From Candidatus Tepidiaquacellales bacterium OLB5 (GTDB taxonomy: Bacteria > Bacteroidota > Ignavibacteria > Tepidaquicellales > OLB5), in assembly GCA_001567545.1 (NCBI GenBank), contig LLZO01000126.1, positions 1 through 39,193 on the forward strand: DNA of 39,193 nucleotides. Direction: 5' to 3'. The position numbers were made by a program, and so were the translations under genes. Each line of letters begins with the position of its first letter. Position 1 is the first letter of the stretch. This document shows positions 9,552 to 18,762 of the stretch, in pieces. The notes under the pieces are model-generated. The model had not been told where the DNA came from. It did not search any database and was given only the letters and a program-made list of their open reading frames with translations.

Positions 9552-10358
9552 ATGCAGGAAATAAAAGACAAAATCAGCCATATTTGCCAGAACTGCGGTT
9601 CAGATTTAAGCGGAAACTATTGCTCAAATTGCGGACAGGAAGGCAAAGCAGCTTTAAACCGCTCAGTTTTTTCTTTAATACATCATTTTTTTGAAGAACT
9701 GTTTGTATGGGATTCCCGTTTTTTCCGCTCGGTAAAATATATTTTTACACGTCCCGGCTTTTTAACTCATGAATATATTTCAGGGAGAATTGTCGGGTAT
9801 ATTTCACCCCTTAAAATGTTTTTGTTTACTAGTTTAGTACTTTTTTTTATTATGATAAAAAGCGACTCAGACCAGTATAAAGCACTGGTGACAAACGGCG
9901 GCGAAGATGACTTCCTCAGAGAGTTTATTCTTGAACAGCAGAACAAAAGCAGTAATTCTGCTGAATTGTTTATTAATAATTTTAATGAACAATTCAATGA
10001 TAATATAACAATTTATATTTTTATTATTATGTTTTTGTTTTCCATATTACTTAAAATCATTTATATCACAAAAAATTATTATTATTCAGAACATATTGTT
10101 TTTACTCTGCATTTTTTTACGTTTGTGCTATGGAGTTTTCTTGCCGGGGTAATAGCTCAGGATCTCGGTGAAATATTTGTAATTCTATTTCTTTATATTG
10201 TTCCTGCTGTATACCTGCTAATTGCTGTAAAGCGTGTTTATCACAAAACCTTTCTTCCTGCAGTATTATCCTCTGCTTTTATGACCATTTCATATTGGGT
10301 CCTGATTTCAATCTGGATGATAGGAACAGTATTTTTAAGCGCATACCGCGCAGCATAA
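9552..10358 (+). CDS. DUF3667 family zinc-ribbon membrane protein
   Basis: The N-terminus carries two CxxC pairs (CQNCG at about 12-16 and CSNCG at about 24-28), a likely zinc ribbon. A conserved segment with FTRPGFLTHEYISG and ISPLKMFLF follows, the hallmark of DUF3667. The rest is four or more transmembrane helices. No function is established for the family. The gene is on the opposite strand to the T9SS genes around it and shares a 125-bp divergent intergenic region with the gene starting at 9426. It ends at a strong shared terminator. A run of eight T at 9841-9848 is within the gene, and here the frame is intact. Confidence 0.8.
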   Translation: MQEIKDKISHICQNCGSDLSGNYCSNCGQEGKAALNRSVFSLIHHFFEELFVWDSRFFRSVKYIFTRPGFLTHEYISGRIVGYISPLKMFLFTSLVLFFIMIKSDSDQYKALVTNGGEDDFLREFILEQQNKSSNSAELFINNFNEQFNDNITIYIFIIMFLFSILLKIIYITKNYYYSEHIVFTLHFFTFVLWSFLAGVIAQDLGEIFVILFLYIVPAVYLLIAVKRVYHKTFLPAVLSSAFMTISYWVLISIWMIGTVFLSAYRAA

Positions 10359-10388
10359 AAAAAGCGGCTTTAAAGCCGCTTTTTTTAT
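10357..10388. terminator. Bidirectional intrinsic terminator
   Basis: AGCGGCTTTAAAGCCGCT at 10363-10380 is a perfect 18-base palindrome, with seven A before it and six or more T after it. It serves both the DUF3667 gene (+, ending 10358) and the T9SS gene (-, ending 10400). Confidence 0.9.
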
Positions 10389-10399
10389 AACAATCTTTT

Positions 10400-11698
10400 T
10401 TACTTAACAAGTATCATTTTCCTGGTTTCGGTAAAACCTTCCGCTTCAAACCTGTAATAATAAACACCTGTGCTTAAATTCTCACCGTTAAATGATAATT
10501 CATACCTTCCCGGTGTTTTAAATTCATTAACAAGTTCGGATACTTTTCTGCCAAGCATATCAAATACAGTTAATTTAACACTGCCTTGTTTGGGAACGGA
10601 ATAATTAATAATAGTAACCGGGTTAAACGGATTCGGGTAGTTTTGTGAAAGTTCAAATTCTGCAGGTATATGATTGTTGCTTCCTGTACCGGTTAAAATA
10701 TTTAAAGTATCAGCAAGCTTGATCACATTTCCGTTTGATGATACAGCATAACCGTATATTACCATACCATAATGCATAAAATCAAAGTGTGTTAAATTTG
10801 TTACACCCGGAGTAGGTGTGGTTACCCAGCTGATACCGTTATCAGTGCTTCGTTTTATACCGCCATTAGAACCCAATATATAGATTACCGGGGTAGCTGG
10901 TATCCAAACAAAATAACATGTGCCTGTTACTCCGCTGCCTATATCAACACTGCTCCATGTTGCCCCGCCGTCAGTAGTTCTCCCAATCATTGGAAGCGAT
11001 GTACTGGTTGCAGCAACGCCGTATAGTTTGTTTGAGTGATATGCAATTGCCGATGTATAATTTCCTGAAATACTTACCTGCTGCGTTTCCCATGATACAG
11101 CATTATTTGTAGTAAGTCTTATTCTGGCAGCTCCGTTGTTCATTCCAAAACCATAAAAATCGTTATCCACTATCATAAGTGAGTTTTGTGCATTTGAAAC
11201 GCCAACCACACCGGCATTAACTTCAACCCAGTTATTCCCTGAATTTGATGTTCTGTAAATTCTTTCAGCTATTGCAAGTCCAAAGATATTACCATTTAGT
11301 TTTGTGAAAGCAAGTCCCGTAAAATGTCCGCTGTTTGAACCCGTTGTTAATATCGGTATCCAGTTAACACCTGCATTAGTTGTTTTAAACAGGCTGGCAT
11401 TTCCGTTAACATAACCTTCACCGGCAAAAACAAGATTTTCATTGATTGCCCATATACAATATATTTCATTATTAATTCCCGCAACCGGAACTGTAAGCCA
11501 GTTTGTTCCCCCATTTGTTGTTCTGAACACTTTTGGAGCATTTAAGCTGCCATCTGCAATATAGACTGAGTTAACTCCGCAAACCGAAATGCTGGGCTTA
11601 TTCCCCGGATCTGTAACCATTCCGGCAGGCTGCCAGGTTTGCGAAATAACATTAAAGGAAAAGATTGAAAAAATTGCAATAAATGTTAATATTTTCAT
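10400..11698 (-). CDS. Secreted YCF48/BNR-like propeller protein with T9SS sorting domain
   Basis: The 432-residue protein has a signal peptide (residues 1-19, ending NVISQ). Six clear propeller motifs follow (RTTNGGTNW, KTTNAGVNW, RTSNSGNNW, LTTNNAVSW, RTTDGGATW, RSTDNGISW), and a seventh position (NVIKLADT) has lost the motif. The C-terminal 80 residues are a type A sorting domain (NYPNPFNPVT, LSTGVYYYRFEAEGF, KKMILVK). The start has a purine-rich AAAGGGGG 11 bases upstream. It is probably exported by T9SS as a single seven-bladed propeller. Its ligand or enzymatic role cannot be told from sequence. Confidence 0.85.
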   Translation of the reverse strand: MKILTFIAIFSIFSFNVISQTWQPAGMVTDPGNKPSISVCGVNSVYIADGSLNAPKVFRTTNGGTNWLTVPVAGINNEIYCIWAINENLVFAGEGYVNGNASLFKTTNAGVNWIPILTTGSNSGHFTGLAFTKLNGNIFGLAIAERIYRTSNSGNNWVEVNAGVVGVSNAQNSLMIVDNDFYGFGMNNGAARIRLTTNNAVSWETQQVSISGNYTSAIAYHSNKLYGVAATSTSLPMIGRTTDGGATWSSVDIGSGVTGTCYFVWIPATPVIYILGSNGGIKRSTDNGISWVTTPTPGVTNLTHFDFMHYGMVIYGYAVSSNGNVIKLADTLNILTGTGSNNHIPAEFELSQNYPNPFNPVTIINYSVPKQGSVKLTVFDMLGRKVSELVNEFKTPGRYELSFNGENLSTGVYYYRFEAEGFTETRKMILVK

Positions 11699-11854
11699 TA
11701 ATATATACCCCCTTTATAGCGAATTTAACTAACTATAATCCCTTTGCACATAACGGAAAACTGGTATATATTTTAATTATATAAAATTTTGGTTTTTTAC
11801 TTATTTATATAAGACTCGTTTGTCTAAAAGTCTTAATTAATAAGGATAAAAATT

Positions 11855-11886
11855 AAAAGCCGTTTTAGATACTAAACGGCTTTAGA
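11855..11886 (-). terminator. Intrinsic terminator of the T9SS gene ending at 11906
   Basis: AAGCCGTTTTAG and CTAAACGGCTT form an 11-bp stem with one bulged base around a 3-base loop. On the minus strand the stem runs into TTTTAATTTTT. The rest of the 207-bp gap 11699-11905 is AT-rich, with no other feature I can support. Confidence 0.75.
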
Positions 11887-11905
11887 AAAATGGGGATTTA
11901 ATGTT

Positions 11906-13141
11906 CTATTTCATCAAAATCATCTTTTTAGTTTCAGAAAAATCACCTGATAATATTTTATAAAAATATACTCCGCTTGAGTATGCAGAGGCATCCCAGT
12001 CAGCTTCATATGTACCGGACAGCATCGGTTTATTTACAATTTCTGAAACTTCCCTTCCTGATATATCATAGATTTTCAATATTACATTTCCGGAAACCGG
12101 GATACTGAATTTGAATTTTGTAACCGGGTTAAACGGATTAGGATAATTCTGTTCAAGTGAATATTCTGAAGGCACCTCAGTGCCAACAGGGTTTATATAT
12201 GTAATTCCACCGTTTGTTGTTTTAAGAATTTTGCCTGACCAGGTTGATATATACCCCGTATTGGCAGAAGTAAACCAAACATCTGTGTGAATTTCAGCAA
12301 GCGGCGAGGTTTGCACTGTCCAGTTATCGCCTGCATCGGTTGTCATAATAATAGCGCCGTTATTTCCGCATGCATAGCCTGTAGCTGAATTTATAAAATA
12401 TACCCCGAACAGTGACTGTGTTGTTCCGGAGTTCATAACATTCCAGTTAGTTCCCCCGTTTGTTGTTTTAACAACCCTTCCTGCATCAGAAACATACAAG
12501 CCGGTATTTTCACTGAAAAAGTAAATTTCCCTGAAATTTTCAAACGGACTGATAGAAGGAGCGTTTAAATTGGTCCATGACTGTCCCTGGTTAGTTGTCT
12601 TTAAAGCAATTGCATAACCTGAGATCCATCCGGTATTTTCATTAAGGAAATAAATGGAATTCAATGAAGTTTGAGTAGGTGAAGCAACGTTCACCCAGTT
12701 AAGCCCGGAGTTTGTTGTTTTCATAATCCTGCCGGTAGAACCAGATACAAATCCGGTAAATGAGTTAACAAAATACATCCCCCATAACTGCAATGCAGGT
12801 TCATTATAAACTGTGACCCAGTTGCTGCCACCGTTTACAGTTCTTAAAATTATACCGTCATTTCCGCTGATAAAAACAGTATCAGGATGCCTCATAAACA
12901 TTGCCATAAAACGCATAGAAGTATAACCGGAATTCTGTGAAACCCAGTTTTGACCTGCATTTGTGGTTTTATGAATATTGAAATTCGAGCCGTTATACAG
13001 CGGGGCTGTTGTATAGCCTGTATTCTGGTCATAAAACCTTACGGTTTGAAGTGACTGTGCAGGGCTGAATGAAGTTTGTATAAACCAGCCCTGTGAAAAT
13101 GTAAAAAAGGGTATTAAAAGTAAAAGAAATGATTTTTTCAT
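11906..13141 (-). CDS. Secreted seven-bladed YCF48-like propeller with T9SS sorting domain
   Basis: The 411-residue protein begins with a short signal peptide (MKKSFLLLLIPFFTFSQG). It has exactly seven blade motifs: KTTNAGQNW, RTVNGGSNW, KTTNSGLNW, KTTNQGQSW, KTTNGGTNW, MTTDAGDNW and KTTNGGITY. This matches one complete YCF48-type seven-bladed propeller. A type A sorting domain follows (NYPNPFNPVTKFKFSIP, YSSGVYFYKILSG, KKMILMK). The next gene upstream on the same strand ends only about 60 bp away at 13188, so the two may be co-transcribed. Expected location is the cell surface or medium. No ligand is known. Confidence 0.85.
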   Translation of the reverse strand: MKKSFLLLLIPFFTFSQGWFIQTSFSPAQSLQTVRFYDQNTGYTTAPLYNGSNFNIHKTTNAGQNWVSQNSGYTSMRFMAMFMRHPDTVFISGNDGIILRTVNGGSNWVTVYNEPALQLWGMYFVNSFTGFVSGSTGRIMKTTNSGLNWVNVASPTQTSLNSIYFLNENTGWISGYAIALKTTNQGQSWTNLNAPSISPFENFREIYFFSENTGLYVSDAGRVVKTTNGGTNWNVMNSGTTQSLFGVYFINSATGYACGNNGAIIMTTDAGDNWTVQTSPLAEIHTDVWFTSANTGYISTWSGKILKTTNGGITYINPVGTEVPSEYSLEQNYPNPFNPVTKFKFSIPVSGNVILKIYDISGREVSEIVNKPMLSGTYEADWDASAYSSGVYFYKILSGDFSETKKMILMK

Positions 13142-13187
13142 TTGATTGTTTATTTATTACGGTTTTACAGACTGCGGATAATGTAAG

Positions 13188-14918
13188 TTATTTTACCAGC
13201 AGCATTTTTTTTGTTTCTTTAAATTTCTCTGAAGTTAAAGTATAGAAATAAACTCCGCTTGAATACTCAGAAGCATTCCATTCGTATTCATAATTACCTG
13301 CCTTTAGTTCACCATTTACAATTGTTTCAATTTCTTTTCCGTTCATATCAAAAATTTTAAAATGAATGATCCCGTTTTCCGGGAGGCTGAACTTAAACCT
13401 GGTTACCGGATTAAACGGGTTCGGGTAATTCTGGCTTAAGCTGAATTTATCAGGTATTTCATTTCCGGTCTGGCTTAAACCTGTTTCGTTAAGAATTGTT
13501 ATATAACATGTTCTGATTAATGTATCGCTGCCAAATGTATTTGAAGTTATTAAAGTAACAGGATAAACACCCGGTGTGCTGTAAGTAATTCCGGCAGGAT
13601 TTTGCTGAGTTGAACTTGTTGTGTTTGCACCCGGAAACAACCATAACCATGTTGAAGGAGCATAAGAAGACTGATCAAAAAAGTTAACCGGTAAATTCAT
13701 ATAAGCAACATTTACGTTAGCTTTAAAATCAGAAACCGGTTTAACATTATAATTAGTTTTGTAAGCCTTAATCTCTGTTCCGCTGCCAGCTGCAATAAAT
13801 ATACCGTTCTGCCCAAGATTTGAACCGCTGTAATAATTGTAAGGAACATTGAGCTGCCATTTAACTGTTTGAAGGTCAGGTGAAAAAGCAACATATCTGC
13901 CGTTACCGGCTTCTCCGGTGCAGACAATTACAGTGGAATCAGCTCCGCAGGACATATATGCAAGCGGGGTGCGTATTTGTGCTGAGTCCAGCAAATTTCC
14001 GTTTGCAGGATCAAGCCTGTAAATATTGCTGTTTGCAAAACCTGATGGATCATTTATATTTGACGCATAAAGAGAGCCGTCTTTACCAACACCTTTCACA
14101 ACATATCCCGGTGTTCTGCTCCAAAGCTGAACAAATGCTGTTCCGTTATCCCTGAATGCATATAAGGCACCTCCATCCCTGCAGATATATATAGTGCCAT
14201 CAGGTCCTATACAAAGATCGTTTTCCTGGTCGCCGTCACCGGGCAGGTCTGCTGAAGTATATCTTGTAGCCCCGGTGTTTATATCAATTGCAATCAGCTT
14301 TTTAGGAGTGACAATTGAACCTGTCCAGTGATAATAAGTATTTCCGAAAACACAGAACCCGCCGTCAGGTCCCACAGGAATTATATAATTATTTGTCCAC
14401 CTGGCAATACCTGTATTTTTATTTATTCTTCTTCCCCTGTCAATAGGGTCGCCGTCACATGCAAACATTAAACCGGTATTTCCGGGAAACATATCTGAAG
14501 CAATTGACCATTTTACTGAACCGTCGGAAATATTCAGTGCATAAAGAATCCCTGTCATATAATCATGTGCATACACAGCATCTTCGGTAAATCCGACTGC
14601 GTACATTCGGGAAGAAGTATTTATCATTTTTTCCCATATAAGAGCGCCGGTATTAATATTGCGCAGCTCAATTTTTCCAGTGTATGGAGAAAGTATTATT
14701 CTGGAAGTAACAAATTTATCACCGTAAGAATAAATAGAATTCCCCCAAGCGCTAGATGTCGGGCTGCTGACTGTCCATAAAGCAGATATTACATTGTTTG
14801 GTCCGGTAATTTTGCTTAGCCCGTTCCTCTGCAGATTACCGCCTGTTGTTATCCAGTTTTGTGAATTTATATTAATTGCAGAAAGGATAAATATCAGGAT
14901 GTATAAAATAATTTTCAT
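13188..14918 (-). CDS. Secreted PQQ-like propeller protein with PKD and T9SS sorting domains
   Basis: After a signal peptide (MKIILYILIFILSAININSQ) comes a region of about 370 residues with PQQ/quinoprotein-like blades (GKIELRNINTGALIWEK, LYALNISDGSVKWSI, LIAIDINTGATRY, IYRLDPANGNLLDSA). A PKD-like domain follows (WLWLFPGANTTSS...TPGVYPVTLI), then a type A sorting domain (NYPNPFNPVTRFKFSLP, YSSGVYFYTLTSE, KKMLLVK). The start is taken at the ATG 14916-14918. The open frame extends eight codons further, to 14942, without a signal-like sequence. It may bind or display surface ligands. I see no basis for enzymatic dehydrogenase activity. Confidence 0.82.
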   Translation of the reverse strand: MKIILYILIFILSAININSQNWITTGGNLQRNGLSKITGPNNVISALWTVSSPTSSAWGNSIYSYGDKFVTSRIILSPYTGKIELRNINTGALIWEKMINTSSRMYAVGFTEDAVYAHDYMTGILYALNISDGSVKWSIASDMFPGNTGLMFACDGDPIDRGRRINKNTGIARWTNNYIIPVGPDGGFCVFGNTYYHWTGSIVTPKKLIAIDINTGATRYTSADLPGDGDQENDLCIGPDGTIYICRDGGALYAFRDNGTAFVQLWSRTPGYVVKGVGKDGSLYASNINDPSGFANSNIYRLDPANGNLLDSAQIRTPLAYMSCGADSTVIVCTGEAGNGRYVAFSPDLQTVKWQLNVPYNYYSGSNLGQNGIFIAAGSGTEIKAYKTNYNVKPVSDFKANVNVAYMNLPVNFFDQSSYAPSTWLWLFPGANTTSSTQQNPAGITYSTPGVYPVTLITSNTFGSDTLIRTCYITILNETGLSQTGNEIPDKFSLSQNYPNPFNPVTRFKFSLPENGIIHFKIFDMNGKEIETIVNGELKAGNYEYEWNASEYSSGVYFYTLTSEKFKETKKMLLVK

Positions 14919-14994
14919 ATTATTACCGGTTAATATACTCAATAATATTAATGTTTTTGAAATTATTCTATTTAATTTTTTATATCCGAAAATA

Positions 14995-15025
14995 AAAAAG
15001 CCTGTTGATGTTTGAGCAACAGGCT
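14995..15025 (-). terminator. Intrinsic terminator of the T9SS gene ending at about 15050
   Basis: AGCCTGTTG (14999-15007) and CAACAGGCT (15017-15025) form a perfect 9-bp stem. On the minus strand a T-rich run follows immediately. Confidence 0.85.
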
Positions 15026-15049
15026 GATAAATTGCTGAATATAAGCAAA

Positions 15050-17085
15050 TTATTTAATCAGAATCATTTTTTGGTATCTGAATAGTTTCCAGAAACAAGC
15101 CTGTAGAAATATATACCGCTTGCCAATCCTTCGGAATTGAATTCTCTGTTAAATTCACCAGCATTTACAATTTCATTTACAAGAATTTTTACAAGCTGAC
15201 CTTTTGAATCAAAGACAGAAAGATTTACAAATCCGGTTTTCGGGATATCATACCTTATCCGCGTCAGGGGATTGAACGGGTTCGGATAATTTTGATGCAG
15301 CATATAATCAACCGGAATTACATTATTACCCGTTGTAATACCTACAAATCCCATATTAATATTAATAAGTCTTTCATGTACCGGGGTTCCGTTTGGTCCA
15401 TTGCCAATAACCTTAATTGTGTAATTTCCGCTTGGAACTCCGCCTGCTGTTTTTATTCTTAACCTCAGAGAATCCGGAAAAGTTGTTAAGATATTTTGCA
15501 GCGTATTGGTTGTTTTATTAAGCAAGTCAAGAGTTATTGTACCGGCTCCAGGCGGATTAGTTACTGCTGCTGTAAATATTGCAGTATCATTATACAGCTT
15601 AACAGCCGGAATGCTAACAGATACAAAAACACTATCGCTTATTCCGTTCATACCAAAAGCATTAGGGCTCACTCGCATTGCAAAATCCGGAAAATATGAT
15701 CCCATGTTTAAAGCTGTTGCATTCCTGTGATCGCTCCACACACTGAATGCAACTTTTGGATTATTGGCCATCATTGTAGTATAATCACCCCTGTAGCAGC
15801 CCGGGGAGCAAGGGGGATTTGGAAATGTAAATGACTGGTTGGTTAATCTCTGGTTTTGGGCAAATGTTTGTCCTCCATCGGTTGTATATGTAGCATAGAT
15901 ATCTGTTGTAAAATTTGACGGATTAGCCCTGTCATCATACCAATGGATATAAAGCTTCCCGGTTGTTCTTTCGCACCAAATTTCAGGAAACCACTGATCG
16001 CTTGAAGTTGGATTGGCATTATCGTTCACTCTCACTCTTGTGCTCCATGTTGCACCCTGATCTGTTGAATAACGCAGCCATATATCAGGTTTATTGCCCG
16101 ATCCCGGAGGATCATTTGAAGCATTAACAAAATATAATCTGCCCCTGTAGGGACCGTTGCTGTTATCCATAGCAATTTTCGGGTGTGGCGCAGTTCTTGC
16201 GTTATTTATAGTATTTCTGCCGCCTGCATAAGTGCCAACATATCCTGACCATCCTGACTGGCTTGACATGGAAGTAAAATTTGCACCTCCGTTAGTTGAA
16301 CGGTAAAAGTTATATACTCTTGTGCCTGAAGCATCCGAACCTGTGTTTGTAACATACATTACACATCCGCCATTAGTTGAACCGTTTGGTCCAACAGCAA
16401 TATAAACTCCTGGCAATACATTGCTTGGCGTAAAAGTAGTAGTCCATGTTAAACCTTCATTGGTACTTCTTGCAAAAGGTCCTGTGCTTCCGGAACCAGT
16501 TATGGCTGCATATACATAATTTGCATACGGACCTGTTCCGGTATATTCAGCTGAAACATGGTTTCTGTCTACACCGTTAACCGATAATATTGGAGCACTC
16601 CATGTTAACCCGTTATTTGTGGAACGGTAAACATACTGTCCGCTAACACCTGAAGCATAGATGAGTACTCCGCTTCCCGTATGAGCTGCCCAAGGGTCAC
16701 AGCAGGTACCAGGCTGATATGAAGGATTAGAAAGATACCAGTTTAAACCGCCATTGGTAGTACCCCTTGCATTTTGAGGGCTTGCATTTGCTCCAAAAAA
16801 CAGCCATAATGGATTCAATGGATTGGAAGAGCCATATTGTTCATAATAATCAACGCCAATATCAAAATTATCAAAATCGTTTATAGTAACGATACTGGGC
16901 ATAGGACTATGGTTGTGCCTGAAATGGGAAAATGATTCCCTGGTAGGCTGTTCAATATATGGGTTATTATCATCAAATTTATGTCCCGGTATCTGAGCCT
17001 GAAAAAGTAATATCCCGGCAGAAAACAAAAACAAAATCAGGAATAAACTGCCGGTTTTTGAAGAAACTTGTTTATAATTCATCAT
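15050..17085 (-). CDS. Secreted BNR/sialidase-fold repeat protein with T9SS domain, last codons out of frame
   Basis: A signal/anchor segment (residues about 12-32) precedes about 480 residues with six Asp-box-like motifs: TTNGGLNW, STNNGLTW, STNEGLTW, STNGGANF, STDQGATW and TTDGGQTF. Six fit the sialidase-type six-bladed propeller. An immunoglobulin-like stretch and a type A sorting domain follow (NYPNPFNPLTRIRYDIP, ASGIYFYRLVSG). As sequenced, the frame stops at 15064 right after SDTKK. One more A in the six-A run there would read MILIK and stop at 15050-15052, which matches the sister proteins. So the gene is probably complete and the terminal lysine motif is lost only by this indel. Catalytic sialidase residues cannot be claimed. 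Confidence 0.8.
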
Positions 17086-17201
17086 TTGTGATAGATATTA
17101 TTTTTGGGAATAATATAATATAACTTATTTTATTCAAATCATTAATGCTATTTTACAAATATACATTACCCCGAAAAGGCTAATTAAGGTATGGCATTAA
17201 A

Positions 17202-17230
17202 AAAGCCCGCAATTGCGGGCTTTAAAAAAA
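17202..17230 (-). terminator. Intrinsic terminator of the T9SS gene ending at 17239
   Basis: AAAGCCCGC and GCGGGCTTT form a perfect 9-bp stem around AATT (17202-17223), with a T run following on the minus strand. It lies in the 153-bp gap before the gene starting at 17085. Confidence 0.9.
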
Positions 17231-17238
17231 AATATATA

Positions 17239-18597
17239 TTATTTAACCAGAACCATTTTTTTTGTTTCAGAATAGCTTCCTGAAATAATCCTGTAAAAAT
17301 ATACGCCGCTGGTTAATCCTTCAGAACTGAATTCAGTTTTATATTCACCTGCATTTACAATTTGATTAACAAGAATCTTTACAAGTTCTCCTTTTGAATC
17401 GTAAACAGATAAATTAACGAATTCCGTTTTAGGCAGATCGAACCTGATCTGTGTTTCGGGGTTAAACGGGTTAGGATAATTTTGCAGCAATTTATAGTTT
17501 ACCGGAATTTCACTGCTAAGAGGTGTAATACCTACAGTAAGTTTCCAGTTTGCAATATTGTTAACACTTTGTCCGCCGGCCAAAGTAAAATGCCCTCCAA
17601 CAATAATATCACCCAAATAACTGAAAATAGCATGAACCTTGGGTGATGAGCCGCCGATACCTGATCCTAATGCATTCCATGTTGAACCGTTGTAAACTGC
17701 AATTTTTGATGCAGGCTGGAAATTTGCAAAATCAAAATCACCTCCGGCATAAATATTAGAACCAAGTGAGTGCAGCGCATAAACACCGCCGCTGAATCCT
17801 GCTCCAACAGGCGCCCAGCTTGTTCCGTTCCATCTTGCTATCCTGTTGGTAAGTGAGCCGCCAATAGAAGTAAAAGTACCTCCAACATACAAAGAGCTGC
17901 TGAATACTCTCATGCTGAAAACGCCGCCGTCATCCATACCAACACCAAGTGTAGCCCAGCGGGAGCCATCCCAGCGGGCAATTTTTTTTGCCGGAAGTGA
18001 ATCTGCAATATTAAAAATTCCTCCTGCATACATCATGGAATTATACATAGCCAGTGCATTTACATCACCGTCAAAACCGGAACCAATTTGCTGCCAGGCA
18101 TTCTGCCAGCGTGCTATACGAAGCGTATTCATACCGTTTATGTTTGTGAATGTTCCGCCTACTATTAATGCTGAACCCATTATTCCTAAAGCATTAATAA
18201 TACCATTCACTGTACCTCCCGTGGTGTTCCACGAAGAACCGTTCCAGAAAGCAATTTTATTGCAGCTCACTCCACCTGCAGTTGTAAATCTGCCGGCAGC
18301 TACCAAGAAATTGCTGTAAAGTGCCAGAGCATAAATATCATCGTTTGTTCCAAGTCCTAATGGCTGCCATGATGTGCCGTTCCATCGTGCTATATGGTTA
18401 ACAAGTTGACCTCCGGCAACAGTAAACGTACCTGCAACTATCAGTTCATTATTGTAAACAGTTAACGCATTTACATCTCCGTTGGCGCCGGTACCAAGTG
18501 TTACCCATGATTGTGAAAATAAATTTGTTTGTAAGGCCAGAATTATAAGGATGCCGGTAATAAAGTACATAAAATTACATACTGTAAATTTTTTCAT
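17239..18597 (-). CDS. Secreted seven-repeat propeller protein with T9SS sorting domain
   Basis: A signal peptide (residues 1-29, ending NLFSQ) is followed by seven repeats of about 45 residues. Each has a G-x-F-x-x-A-G-G turn (GTFTVAGG, GRFTTAGG, GTFTNING, GIFNIADS, GTFTSIGG, GDFDFANF, GHFTLAGG) and then an I-A-x-W-N-G-x-x-W strand. Seven repeats suggest one closed propeller. This repeat type differs from the YCF48 motif of the neighbours. A type A sorting domain ends the protein (NYPNPFNPETQIRFDLP, KKMVLVK) and is strikingly close to that of the gene at 15050. A purine-rich AGAGGAT precedes the ATG. It is probably surface-exposed or released, with unknown ligand. Confidence 0.83.
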   Translation of the reverse strand: MKKFTVCNFMYFITGILIILALQTNLFSQSWVTLGTGANGDVNALTVYNNELIVAGTFTVAGGQLVNHIARWNGTSWQPLGLGTNDDIYALALYSNFLVAAGRFTTAGGVSCNKIAFWNGSSWNTTGGTVNGIINALGIMGSALIVGGTFTNINGMNTLRIARWQNAWQQIGSGFDGDVNALAMYNSMMYAGGIFNIADSLPAKKIARWDGSRWATLGVGMDDGGVFSMRVFSSSLYVGGTFTSIGGSLTNRIARWNGTSWAPVGAGFSGGVYALHSLGSNIYAGGDFDFANFQPASKIAVYNGSTWNALGSGIGGSSPKVHAIFSYLGDIIVGGHFTLAGGQSVNNIANWKLTVGITPLSSEIPVNYKLLQNYPNPFNPETQIRFDLPKTEFVNLSVYDSKGELVKILVNQIVNAGEYKTEFSSEGLTSGVYFYRIISGSYSETKKMVLVK

Positions 18598-18747
18598 ATT
18601 GCTATCCTCTTTTTAAGTGATATTTCAAAAATAAGTAATTATTTCAAATAATCTTACATAAAAAAAAATATATCACCGGGACGTTAAAAATGAAACTTTA
18701 ATATCTAAAATTTTTTTACAATATTGTATATATAATATAAATGAAAT

Positions 18748-18762
18748 AAGGAGGATAATTTG
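18748..18762 (+). promoter_or_regulatory. Strong Shine-Dalgarno deciding a TTG start
   Basis: AAGGAGG at 18748-18754 is five bases upstream of the TTG at 18760-18762. It is the clearest ribosome binding site in the window, and it fixes the TTG as the start of the redoxin gene. An ATG-AAA-TAA mini-frame (18741-18749) just overlaps it. Confidence 0.8.

Noticed and set aside
7279-18597. T9SS cluster as a recent tandem duplication of one gene
   Set aside because: The N-terminal domains belong to different repeat families. Only the sorting domains are alike.
18741-18749. ATG-AAA-TAA mini-frame before the redoxin gene
   Set aside because: It has two codons and overlaps the Shine-Dalgarno. It is probably chance in an AT-rich leader, though a regulatory role cannot be excluded.
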